Part shown: positions 26,233 through 33,752 of the stretch, in pieces
Position numbering within the stretch: position 1 is the first letter of the stretch
Layout of the letters: every line of letters begins with the position of its first letter
From: Mesobaculum littorinae
GTDB taxonomy: Bacteria > Pseudomonadota > Alphaproteobacteria > Rhodobacterales > Rhodobacteraceae
Direction of reading: 5' to 3'
Length of the DNA: 64,000 bases
Assembly (NCBI RefSeq): GCF_004011175.1
Contig: NZ_RQXX01000009.1
Coordinates: 1-64,000 of the forward strand
Notes under the pieces: generated by a model
Seen by the model: the letters and a program-made list of their open reading frames with translations, nothing else
Database searches by the model: none
What the model was told of the DNA's origin: nothing
Program-made: the position numbers and the translations under genes

Positions 26233-27522
26233 ATGCCCCAGAGCCCCCTGACCGAGTTTCCGGCCTACGACGCCGTCTCGAAGGATCTGTACGAGGTGGG
26301 GGAAATGCCCCCCCTGGGGCATGTTCCCGCGCGAATGTACGCTTGGACGATACGGCGGGACCGGCATGGTCCGCCCGACACTGCCTTTCAATGCGAGGTG
26401 GTCGATACCCCGGCGATCGGCAGCCAGGAAGTGCTTGTGCTCGTGATGGCCGCGGGGGTGAATTACAATGGGGTCTGGGCCGGGCTCGGGGTTCCGGTCA
26501 GTCCCTTCGACATCCACAAGGCCGATTACCACATCGCGGGGTCCGATGCCGCGGGCATCGTCTGGGCTGTGGGCGACAGGGTCACGCGCTGGAGTGTCGG
26601 AGACGAGGTCGTCATTCACTGCAATCAGGACGACGGGGACGACGAGGAATGCAATGGTGGTGATCCGATGTTTTCCCCGTCCCAGCGGATCTGGGGCTAT
26701 GAAACGCCGGACGGCAGTTTCGCGCAATTCACGCGGGTACAGGCGCAACAGCTGATGCCGCGGCCCCGTCATCTGACGTGGGAGGAATCCGCCTGCTATA
26801 CCCTCACGCTGGCGACGGCCTATCGCATGCTGTTCGGGCACCATCCGCACGAATTGAAGCCCGGACAGAATGTCCTGGTGTGGGGGGCTTCGGGCGGGCT
26901 GGGCTCCTGCGCGATCCAGTTGATCAACACGGCGGGTGGAAATGCGATCGGCATCATTTCCGACGAAGGCAAACGCGAATTTGTCCTGGGGCTGGGGGCC
27001 AAGGGGGTCATCAACCGGACGGAATTCAACTGCTGGGGTCAATTGCCGACGGTGGGCACGGATGCCTACCGCGATTGGCTGGCCGAGGTCAGGCGGTTCG
27101 GAAAGGCGATCTGGGACATTACCGGGCAGGGCGTCGCGGTGGACATGGTATTCGAACATCCCGGAGAGGCGACATTTCCCGTGTCGGCCTTCGTCTGCCG
27201 CAAGGGTGGGATGATCGTGATCTGCGCCGGCACGACGGGTTATAACCTGACGCTCGACGCGCGATATCTGTGGATGCATCAAAAGCGCATCCAAGGATCC
27301 CATTTCGCCCACCTGAAACAGGCGGCCGCTGCCAATAAGCTGATGATCGAGCGGCGGATCGATCCCTGCATGTCCGAGGTGTTCCCGTGGGCGCAAATCC
27401 CGCAGGCCCACATGAAGATGCTGCGCAATGAACACAAACCCGGGAACATGGCGGTCCTCGTGCAGGCCCCCCGGACCGGCCTGCGCACAGTCGAGGATGC
27501 CCTGGAAGCTGCCGCTAGGTGA
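26233..27522 (+). CDS. ccr: Crotonyl-CoA carboxylase/reductase
   Basis: A 429-aa medium-chain dehydrogenase/reductase enzyme, key to the ethylmalonyl-CoA pathway: reductive carboxylation of crotonyl-CoA to (2S)-ethylmalonyl-CoA with NADPH. Distinctive residues include MAAGVNYNGVWAGLG, HCNQDDGDDEECNGGDPMFSPSQRIWGYE, the NADPH-binding WGASGGLGSCAIQL and the C-terminal SHFAHLKQAAAANKLM and VLVQAPRTGLRT. The ATG at 26233 follows GGGAGGAG. The usual partner gene for ethylmalonyl-CoA mutase is not adjacent here, though mcl2 is 9 kb away. Codon use looks slightly less GC-biased than in the sdh genes. Confidence 0.96.
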   Translation: MPQSPLTEFPAYDAVSKDLYEVGEMPPLGHVPARMYAWTIRRDRHGPPDTAFQCEVVDTPAIGSQEVLVLVMAAGVNYNGVWAGLGVPVSPFDIHKADYHIAGSDAAGIVWAVGDRVTRWSVGDEVVIHCNQDDGDDEECNGGDPMFSPSQRIWGYETPDGSFAQFTRVQAQQLMPRPRHLTWEESACYTLTLATAYRMLFGHHPHELKPGQNVLVWGASGGLGSCAIQLINTAGGNAIGIISDEGKREFVLGLGAKGVINRTEFNCWGQLPTVGTDAYRDWLAEVRRFGKAIWDITGQGVAVDMVFEHPGEATFPVSAFVCRKGGMIVICAGTTGYNLTLDARYLWMHQKRIQGSHFAHLKQAAAANKLMIERRIDPCMSEVFPWAQIPQAHMKMLRNEHKPGNMAVLVQAPRTGLRTVEDALEAAAR

Positions 27523-27576
27523 CCCCCCATTTCTGGGGAGAGAGAAGCGGTGAGTTTCGGGGGGAGCACGGCAAGT

Positions 27577-27591
27577 CTAATGTCAAATTAG
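27577..27591. promoter_or_regulatory. Small dyad upstream of the luxR unit
   Basis: CTAAT-GTCAA-ATTAG is a 15-bp inverted repeat in an AT-rich patch 37 bp before the first gene of the luxR/luxI unit. It may be a regulator-binding site (possibly lux-box-like), but it is shorter than classical 20-bp lux boxes. Confidence 0.3.
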
Positions 27592-27627
27592 TAAATCGTT
27601 AAGCTTTTTTCGGGAGGCTTGTCTGCA

Positions 27628-27831
27628 ATGGCCGAAGAGTGGATTTTGGACGTGCTTGCGGATCTCAGGGCCTATGCCGGTGAACACGATCTTCCGGCTC
27701 TTGCGGCGCATCTCGACCGGGTGTCGCGCGTCGCGGAACGCGAGCTCGTCCTCAAAGCGGGGGAGTGCGCGATCGGTGCGCATGAATACGACAGCGGGAT
27801 ACGATATCGTCCAGACGGTTCTGCAGGTTGA
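27628..27831 (+). CDS. Small conserved-looking protein upstream of luxR
   Basis: A 67-aa acidic, probably all-helical protein (MAEEWILDVLADLRAYAGEHDLP...) with no named domain; similar short proteins occur before LuxR-type regulators in Rhodobacteraceae as far as I recall. GGGAGG lies 10 bp before the ATG. Its last 50 bp overlap the start of luxR in another frame, so the two are likely translationally coupled. It may modulate the quorum-sensing regulator, but this is inference. Confidence 0.65.
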   Translation: MAEEWILDVLADLRAYAGEHDLPALAAHLDRVSRVAERELVLKAGECAIGAHEYDSGIRYRPDGSAG

Positions 27832-28498
27832 TAGCGTCGCGGCGCTGCACGACGGAATCGTCAGGATCCGGGACATGCTGGGCGTCCAGCACCTGGTTTA
27901 CCACTCGGTCAACGGGTCGGGCGGGCAGACCGCGTCCCTGACCTATTGCGAAGGGTGGGTCGACCGCTACGTCACATCCGACTACCATCGTATCGACCCT
28001 GTTGTCCTGGCTTGCCATCGGCGTGTCGCACCGCTGTGCTGGACGACGCTGGAATGGGACGGGCGGCGCGAGCGTACCCTGCTGGGCGAGGCGGCCGATT
28101 TCGATATCGGCGCGCGGGGCTATTCCATCCCTCTGCGTGGCCCCGGGGGGCATTTCGCGATCCTGACGGTGAATGATTCCTGCAGCACCGCACAGTGGCA
28201 GAGCTTTACCGCCGAGCATGCCGCGACGCTCATGCTTCTGGCGCATCACATCAACCATGCCTCCCTCGAACTGGCGGGGGCGGCCCAGACCGAAGAGGCC
28301 TGCCGCCTTTCCCCGCGTGAGGCGGACGCGCTGACGCTGCTGGCGACGGGGTGCAGCCGGGCGCAGGCCGCCGATCGGCTGGCCATCTCCGAGCATACGC
28401 TGCGCGTCTACATCGAAGGCGCCCGGCACAAGCTGGGCGCCAGCAATACGCTGCATGCCGTGGTTTGCGCCGTGAAACAGGGGCTGATCGCGCCCTGA
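27782..28498 (+). CDS. LuxR family quorum-sensing regulator
   Basis: A 238-aa regulator. Residues about 15-160 form the autoinducer-binding domain with the invariant aromatic and acidic residues (W and Y in GWVDRYVTSDYHRIDP, with D and P; W in PLCWTTLEW; G in ARGYSIPLRG). Residues about 175-235 form the LuxR helix-turn-helix (LSPREADALTLLATGCSRAQ, then ISEHTLRVYIEGARHKL). The start at 27782 lies within the preceding small gene. A luxI-type synthase gene follows 163 bp downstream, making a complete acyl-homoserine lactone circuit. Confidence 0.92.
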   Translation: MNTTAGYDIVQTVLQVDSVAALHDGIVRIRDMLGVQHLVYHSVNGSGGQTASLTYCEGWVDRYVTSDYHRIDPVVLACHRRVAPLCWTTLEWDGRRERTLLGEAADFDIGARGYSIPLRGPGGHFAILTVNDSCSTAQWQSFTAEHAATLMLLAHHINHASLELAGAAQTEEACRLSPREADALTLLATGCSRAQAADRLAISEHTLRVYIEGARHKLGASNTLHAVVCAVKQGLIAP

Positions 28499-28615
28499 CC
28501 CCCGCAGCCTGACGCCACGCCGCTTGTCCTCTGCGCCCTGACCCTGGCGCCCCGACCCTCCGTACGGTGCCTTCGACCGCCCTTAACCGTCGCGCTTGCA
28601 CATCCCCCGTATTGG

Positions 28616-28635
28616 CCGCGGCGCTTCCGCCGCGG
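28616..28635 (+). other. Stable hairpin in the luxI leader
   Basis: A perfect 8-bp GC stem CCGCGGCG/CGCCGCGG with loop CTTC ends 26 bp before the luxI start codon. There is no T-run, so it could be a luxR mRNA end stabiliser or a structure that affects luxI translation. Confidence 0.45.
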
Positions 28636-28661
28636 ACGGCATCCTAAGGGGGGACCCTCGC

Positions 28662-29303
28662 ATGATCCGCTATCTCTATGGCAGCGCCCTGGCCCGTCAT
28701 CCCGCCCTGCGTGACGGCATGTTTCGCGATCGGGCCGGACAGTTCTGCGACCGGCTGGGCTGGCCGCTCGACCGCGATGCGGCGGGGCGCGAGATCGATG
28801 CCTACGACACCGATGCCGCGCTTTACGTCATGGTCGTGGGCCCGCACGGATGTCATCGCGGGTCTATGCGGTTCCTGCCCACCACGGGGCGGACGATGCT
28901 GGCGGACCATTTCGCGCATCTCTGTCCCGAGGGCGCCCCGCGCGCCCCGGGGGTCTGGGAATGCACCCGCTTCTGCCTTGCCCCGGGGGCGACCGGGACA
29001 GGGGGCGCGCGGATCTCCGCAGCCCTGATGCTGGGTGCGCTCGAGATGGGGCTGCAGCTGGGGCTCACCGGCTCGGTTGGCGTGTTCGATGCGCGCATGC
29101 TGCGGGTCTATCGCCGACTGGGATGGCCACCTGTCGTGCTGGGCGAGGATGGGGCTGGCAAGGACGGGATCGCCGCTGGGCGGTGGGCGTTCACTCCCGC
29201 GCTGCGGCCCGTGCTGCGCCGGGTTGCCGGGATCTCGCCCGAGTTGGCTGCCTGGTGTCTGCGCCGTGGCTTTGGCGAGGGTCGGCTGGCCTTGGCGGCC
29301 TGA
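28662..29303 (+). CDS. LuxI-type acyl-homoserine-lactone synthase
   Basis: A 213-aa AHL synthase. The invariant residues can be followed: R and F in MFRDRAGQFCDRLGW, W, then E, D and D in EIDAYDTDAALYV, R in GSMRFLPTTG, F in DHFAHL and E and R in WECTRFCLAPG. It makes the diffusible acyl-HSL signal from SAM and acyl-ACP. The ATG at 28662 follows AAGGGGGGAC. It pairs with the LuxR gene immediately upstream; the acyl chain cannot be predicted. Confidence 0.92.
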   Translation: MIRYLYGSALARHPALRDGMFRDRAGQFCDRLGWPLDRDAAGREIDAYDTDAALYVMVVGPHGCHRGSMRFLPTTGRTMLADHFAHLCPEGAPRAPGVWECTRFCLAPGATGTGGARISAALMLGALEMGLQLGLTGSVGVFDARMLRVYRRLGWPPVVLGEDGAGKDGIAAGRWAFTPALRPVLRRVAGISPELAAWCLRRGFGEGRLALAA

Positions 29304-29368
29304 CCCGACACGGGGGGCAAGGGCCGCCGAACTGTCCCGCTGACCCGCGCCGCCCGACAGGAGGCCGG

Positions 29369-29455
29369 ATGTTCCGCCAGAGCTTCGCAGCAGGCCCCCC
29401 ACCGGCCACGCACGCGGGGAGGTATGGCCACCGGCCCGGCGCCAAAACGGCGTGA
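29369..29455 (+). CDS. Candidate 28-aa short ORF downstream of luxI
   Basis: An ATG at 29369 stands 4 bp after a perfect AGGAGG (29359-29364) and opens a 28-codon frame (MFRQSFAAGPPPATHAGRYG...) that ends with TGA at 29453-29455, immediately at the base of a hairpin. The peptide has no signal or domain. The strong ribosome-binding site and position 65 bp after luxI make it a candidate small peptide or leader; it could equally be chance in GC-rich DNA. Confidence 0.3.
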   Translation: MFRQSFAAGPPPATHAGRYGHRPGAKTA

Positions 29456-29487
29456 CGGCACCGTGAAACACGGCGCCGTCGACCTTT
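29454..29487 (+). terminator. Possible terminator after luxI and the short ORF
   Basis: An inverted repeat GACGGC-A-CCGTG/CACGG-C-GCCGTC with an AAA loop (29454-29480), one mismatch, followed by GACCTTT. It has the place and form of a weak terminator before the helicase gene, but the T-tract is short. Confidence 0.4.
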
Positions 29488-29540
29488 CCGTGGCGCGCTG
29501 ACTCTGGTCCAGGCGACGCGGGCGGGGTAGGGTTGTTGCC

Positions 29541-31142
29541 ATGACGCTGACCCAGCTTACCTTCTCGGACGACCAGGCCGAAGCATATGACCGCGTGGCC
29601 GAGGCGCTGGCGCAGGCCGGTATCGACCTGTCCGGCGGCCCGCTGCGCCCGATGGCCGAGGGCAAGTCCCAGACGCTGGCCGTGATTGGCAAGGCGGGGT
29701 CGGGCAAGACCCTGCTTCTGGCCAAGCTGCACGAGGCGCTGGCCGAGGCCGGGGTCGACATCGTCGGCGGCGATTACGAGACGCGTCGCAAGAAGGACCG
29801 CCGCACGCTGGCGATCCTGGCGCCGACGAACAAGGCGGCAAGCGTCCTGCGCAACCGCAAGGTGCCCGCGACCACGATCCACCGCATCCTCTATACCCCG
29901 GTCTACGACCCGGAATACGAACGCATCGCGGAATGGCTGCTGGGCAATGGCGAGCGGCCCGAAATCGAGGGGATGACCGACACCGCGCTTGACCGGGCGC
30001 AGGCGTTCTACCAGCAGCATGCCTCGATCCCCGGTGCACTTGCGGCGGCAGGGCTGCGCGGCTCGGACTTCATCACCGGCTGGAAACGGCGGGAAGAGCC
30101 GCTCGACATCGGGTTCGTCGACGAAAGCTCGATGCTGGACAAGCGGCAGTTCGACGACCTGCAGGAGATCTTTCCGACGCTCGTGCTGTTCGGGGATCCG
30201 GCGCAGCTGGCCCCCGTGAACCAGTCGGGCGAAATGGTCTTCGACACGCTGCCCGAACCCCAACGGCTGACGCTCAGCCGGGTCCACCGGCAGACGCGCG
30301 ACAACCCGATCCTCGACCTGGCCCACGCGCTGGGTGACGAGGGGCTGACGTTCGATCAGTTCGAGCGGATGGTCGAAGAGGCCGCGGCCCGCGATGACCG
30401 CGTGGTCATGGGCCAGCGCGTGCAGGCCGACCTGATGGCCCGGTCGCCGGTGCTGGTGTGGCGCAACGCGACCCGCATCCGGCTGATCCATGCCTTCCGA
30501 GCGGCCTATGGCGCGCCGCCCGACGCGCTCTTGCCCGGCGAGCCGCTGATCTGCGACGGGATCGAGCTGCCGCTCAAGCACCGCAAGAAGCGGATCGACC
30601 TCGAGGCGCGCGGCCTGATCAAGGGCGCGCAGGTCGTCTGGCTGGGCCCCGGCAAGCGGCCGGGGTTTTCGCGCCTGCACGTGATCGGCGCCGAGGATCC
30701 GCAGCTTTCCGCGGCCTCGATCGTCAAGATCGAGATGCCGGACGAGGAAGAGCCGTTCATTCCCTTTGCCGCCAACATGGGCGCCGCCTTTCTGCATGGT
30801 GCCGCGGTGACGATCCACAAGGCGCAGGGCTCGCAATGGCCCGAGGTGCAGGTTTTTGCGCCCGACCTCTGGGCCGCGGCGCGGGCAGGGCGGGTCGAGG
30901 CCGGGCAGCCCTTGTGGAAACGCCTCGCCTACGTGGCCATCACCCGCGCCGAAGAGCGGTTGCACTGGGTCGTGCGCAACCGGCTGGCGCGGCCGGAGGG
31001 CGGGCTGACCACCGATGATCTGAAGGCAAAGCCCACGCCGCTGAAGCTTGACGGTGGATCCGATGCCCCGCGCGACGGCGGGTCGGATGGCGGAGCCGAG
31101 GGCGAAGGCGCGGACACCTCGCCCACCGCTGGCTTCGCCTAG
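29541..31142 (+). CDS. RecD-like superfamily 1 DNA helicase / AAA ATPase
   Basis: A 533-aa helicase. Motif I GKAGSGKT (about residues 50-57), LAPTNKAASVLR, the DEXX box VDESSMLD, GDPAQLAPV, a motif-IV-like SRVHRQTRDNP and the C-terminal UvrD/RecD signatures VTIHKAQGSQWPEVQVF and VAITRAEERLHWVV are all seen. It is an SF1B (RecD2/Dda-like) enzyme, probably in DNA repair or replication restart. The C-terminal 30 residues are a Gly/Asp/Ser-rich tail. It is convergent with and overlaps the TIGR02186 gene by 4 bp. Confidence 0.88.
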   Translation: MTLTQLTFSDDQAEAYDRVAEALAQAGIDLSGGPLRPMAEGKSQTLAVIGKAGSGKTLLLAKLHEALAEAGVDIVGGDYETRRKKDRRTLAILAPTNKAASVLRNRKVPATTIHRILYTPVYDPEYERIAEWLLGNGERPEIEGMTDTALDRAQAFYQQHASIPGALAAAGLRGSDFITGWKRREEPLDIGFVDESSMLDKRQFDDLQEIFPTLVLFGDPAQLAPVNQSGEMVFDTLPEPQRLTLSRVHRQTRDNPILDLAHALGDEGLTFDQFERMVEEAAARDDRVVMGQRVQADLMARSPVLVWRNATRIRLIHAFRAAYGAPPDALLPGEPLICDGIELPLKHRKKRIDLEARGLIKGAQVVWLGPGKRPGFSRLHVIGAEDPQLSAASIVKIEMPDEEEPFIPFAANMGAAFLHGAAVTIHKAQGSQWPEVQVFAPDLWAAARAGRVEAGQPLWKRLAYVAITRAEERLHWVVRNRLARPEGGLTTDDLKAKPTPLKLDGGSDAPRDGGSDGGAEGEGADTSPTAGFA

Positions 31143-31918
31143 CTGCGGATGTAGCGGAATACGGTCGACGCGCCCCACCCGGCAAAGATCGCGATGGCGA
31201 TCGACAGGATCCCGTAGATCAGCGGCTGTTCGTAGGCGAGGTTGTAGAGAAACCGTTCAAGCCCGACCTTCTGGACATAGATCAGCGATTCGCTTTCCGC
31301 CACGACCTCGCCCCCGCGGGTGAGGAAGATCCGCACGGTGTAATTGCCCTCGATCAGGTTCGCGGGCAGCGACACGGAGGTGTCGAACAGCGTCTCCTCC
31401 ACAAGATCGATGGTGTTCTCGTTGATCTGGTACAGCTCTGCCTCTTCGCGGATCCGGATCAGCGCCTCGGTAAAGCTGTTGGAGTCGCGGATCGAGGCGG
31501 GCGCGCCGACCGACCGGATCGCCCGGTCGATGGTGATGCCATGGCGCAGGTTCGCGGTCGCGCTCAGGATGTCGCTGAGCGGAGAGGTGGTGGCAATGGC
31601 GTAGAAGCTGGGCGCGGCGTCCACGTCGACCGAATCGCGGTTCAGCCAGATGCCCGCGAACCGGTCCTTGCGCCGCACCGTGACCGGCAGGCGCGGACCC
31701 GAAACGGTGACGATCACCTCCAGCCCGGGGCCCGCCACCGGCGCCTGCCGCTTGATCGCACCGAAGATCAGGATCTCGGAGCCGTCGAAATCGGCGTCGA
31801 TGGAGATCCGGCTTTGGCTGAGGCCGGCCAGAACCTCCTCCTGCGCGGCAGCGGGCAAGGCCAGGACGGGCAGCAGCGGCAGGGTCAGGGCCAGAAGGGC
31901 GAGCGCGTGGCGGATCAT
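31139..31918 (-). CDS. TIGR02186 family exported protein with C-terminal membrane anchor
   Basis: A 259-aa protein with an N-terminal signal peptide (MIRHALALLALTLPLLPVLALPAAAQ), an extracytoplasmic domain with beta-rich character (SQSRISIDADFDGSEILIFGAIK is its typical start) and one C-terminal transmembrane helix (LIYGILSIAIAIFAGWG). TIGR02186 genes are usually next to a TSUP transporter gene, as here: the upstream TSUP gene overlaps it by 4 bp. It may be a periplasmic partner of that transporter. Confidence 0.85.
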   Translation of the reverse strand: MIRHALALLALTLPLLPVLALPAAAQEEVLAGLSQSRISIDADFDGSEILIFGAIKRQAPVAGPGLEVIVTVSGPRLPVTVRRKDRFAGIWLNRDSVDVDAAPSFYAIATTSPLSDILSATANLRHGITIDRAIRSVGAPASIRDSNSFTEALIRIREEAELYQINENTIDLVEETLFDTSVSLPANLIEGNYTVRIFLTRGGEVVAESESLIYVQKVGLERFLYNLAYEQPLIYGILSIAIAIFAGWGASTVFRYIRS

Positions 31919-32841
31919 GTCTGCCCCGGCGCGCCGAGGGAATAAAGTTCGTCCGGGCGCAGAAGCAGGTCGAGCCCCAGCTTGCCGCAGACGGCCAGAA
32001 CCAGAAGGGCCAGCAGGATGCGCAATTGTTCGGCCTTCATCATCAGGCCGATCCGGGTGCCCAGCTGCGCGCCGATCACGCCGCCGAACAGCAACAGAAG
32101 CGCCAGAGCCATGTCGACCGAATGGGTGGTGACGGCATGCATCAGCGTCGTCGCCGCAGTGACGAAGATGATCTGGAACAGCGACGTGCCGATCACGACC
32201 TTGGTGGGCATGCCCAGAAGGTAGATCATCGCGGGCACCATGATGAAGCCGCCGCCGACCCCCATGATGGCCGACAGGATCCCGACGAAGACCCCGACCA
32301 GCGCCGGCGGGATGACCGAGATATAGAGCCCCGAGGTGCGGAACTTCATCTTCATCGGCAGGGCATGCACCCAGTTGTGACGCTTGCGCGGTCCGCGTGG
32401 ACCTCCCTTGCTGTCGCGGCGGATGGCATTGAGGCTTTCGATGAACATCAAAAGCCCGATCACCCCAAGGAACAGCACGTAGGACAGCTGCACCAGCAGG
32501 TCGACCTGGCCCATCTGCCGCAGCAGTGCAAAGACCTGCACCCCCGCGGCGGCCCCGACCAGCCCGCCGCACAGCAGGACGGTGCCCATCCTTAGGTCGA
32601 CGGTGCGACGCCTGAGGTGCGCAAGCACGGCCGACACGGAGGATGCGACGATCTGGTTGGCCGAGGTGGCGACGGCCACGGCGGGCGGAATGCCCACGAA
32701 GAACAGAAGCGGCGTGATCAGGAAGCCGCCGCCGACACCGAACATGCCCGACAGGATGCCGACGATCCCCCCCAGCCCGAGGATGAGGAAGGCATTGACC
32801 GAAACCTCGGCGATGGGAAGGTAGATCTGCATATGGGCCAC
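31915..32841 (-). CDS. TSUP (TauE/SafE) family membrane transporter, TIGR02186-linked
   Basis: A 308-aa polytopic membrane protein with the duplicated TSUP motif: GIVGILSGMFGVGGGFLITPLL in the first half and VGILSAIMGVGGGFIMVPAMI in the second, joined by a basic cytosolic loop (RRDSKGGPRGPRKRHNW). Family members carry sulfite, sulfoacetate, taurine-derived or other anions. It overlaps the TIGR02186 gene by 4 bp, so the two form a unit. The start MAHMQIYL has a second in-frame ATG at 32832. Confidence 0.88.
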   Translation of the reverse strand: MAHMQIYLPIAEVSVNAFLILGLGGIVGILSGMFGVGGGFLITPLLFFVGIPPAVAVATSANQIVASSVSAVLAHLRRRTVDLRMGTVLLCGGLVGAAAGVQVFALLRQMGQVDLLVQLSYVLFLGVIGLLMFIESLNAIRRDSKGGPRGPRKRHNWVHALPMKMKFRTSGLYISVIPPALVGVFVGILSAIMGVGGGFIMVPAMIYLLGMPTKVVIGTSLFQIIFVTAATTLMHAVTTHSVDMALALLLLFGGVIGAQLGTRIGLMMKAEQLRILLALLVLAVCGKLGLDLLLRPDELYSLGAPGQT

Positions 32842-32938
32842 GTCGTCCGCCAGCGCACGTGCCCCTAGAAACCACCCATTGCGCGAAATGGCCAGACGCC
32901 CTGACCTCCGCGCGACGGGATTTCGCCGAGACGGCGCC

Positions 32939-33748
32939 CTACATCATCGGCAGGGCGCGGCGCAGGACGCGGGCCAGCTTTTCGGCGCCGATGGGGGCCA
33001 TCGCCTTGGTGTGTTCGTGGCTGATCGATTCGTCGCTCATCCCCGCGGCCATGTTGGTGATGGTCGAGATCGCGGCGGCACGCAGGCCGAAGAACCGTGC
33101 AAGGATCACCTCGGGCACCGTCGACATGCCGACGGCATCGGCGCCCAGCATCCGGATTGCGCGGATCTCGGCCGGGGTCTCGAAGGAGGGGCCGGAATAC
33201 CACGCGTAGACACCCCGGTTCAGCGCGATCTCTTCGGCCTCGGCCGCCGCGGCGAGGGTGCGGCGCAGATCGGGGTCGTAGGCGTCGCCCATCGGAACGA
33301 AGCGCGCGTCCGAGGGTTCGCCGATCAGCGGGTTCAGCCCGGAAAAGTTGATGTGGTCCTCCAGCATCATCAGGCTGCCTGTCGGCATCTCGGGGTCCAG
33401 CGATCCCGCCGCGTTGGTGGCGATCAGCGTCTCGGCCCCCAGCGCGCGCAGCACGGCGAGCGGCAGACGCATCGCGTCTGGCCGGCCGTGTTCGTAGTAA
33501 TGCGACCGGCCGCCGAAGACGGCCACCCGCACCCCGGCAAGATCGCCGATGGTCAGGGCGGCGCTATGGCCCGACACGCCGGTCCCCGGAAAGCCCGGAA
33601 GCTGGTCGTATCCGATCGCGACGCCCTCGACCTCGTCGGCCAGGGTGGCGAGACCCGATCCCAGGATCAGCCCGATCCGGGGCGGCTCGGCTCCGGCACG
33701 ATCGCGGATGAAGGCGGCTAGGTCTTCGGCGGCACGAGGGTCGGACAT
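32939..33748 (-). CDS. Purine-nucleoside phosphorylase, trimeric PNP type
   Basis: A 269-aa PNP of the nucleoside phosphorylase family 2 (PunA/XapA-like): ILGSGLATLADEVEG for phosphate, GRSHYYEHGRP, TNAAGSLDPEMPTGSLMMLEDHIN, YSGPSFETPAEIR and the base-site MSTVPEVILARFFGL with ISTITNMAAGM. It cleaves purine nucleosides after uptake. It is the last gene of the operon after two nucleoside-ABC permeases (4 bp gap), so uptake and phosphorolysis are coupled. Confidence 0.93.
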   Translation of the reverse strand: MSDPRAAEDLAAFIRDRAGAEPPRIGLILGSGLATLADEVEGVAIGYDQLPGFPGTGVSGHSAALTIGDLAGVRVAVFGGRSHYYEHGRPDAMRLPLAVLRALGAETLIATNAAGSLDPEMPTGSLMMLEDHINFSGLNPLIGEPSDARFVPMGDAYDPDLRRTLAAAAEAEEIALNRGVYAWYSGPSFETPAEIRAIRMLGADAVGMSTVPEVILARFFGLRAAAISTITNMAAGMSDESISHEHTKAMAPIGAEKLARVLRRALPMM

Positions 33749-33752
33749 GGGA

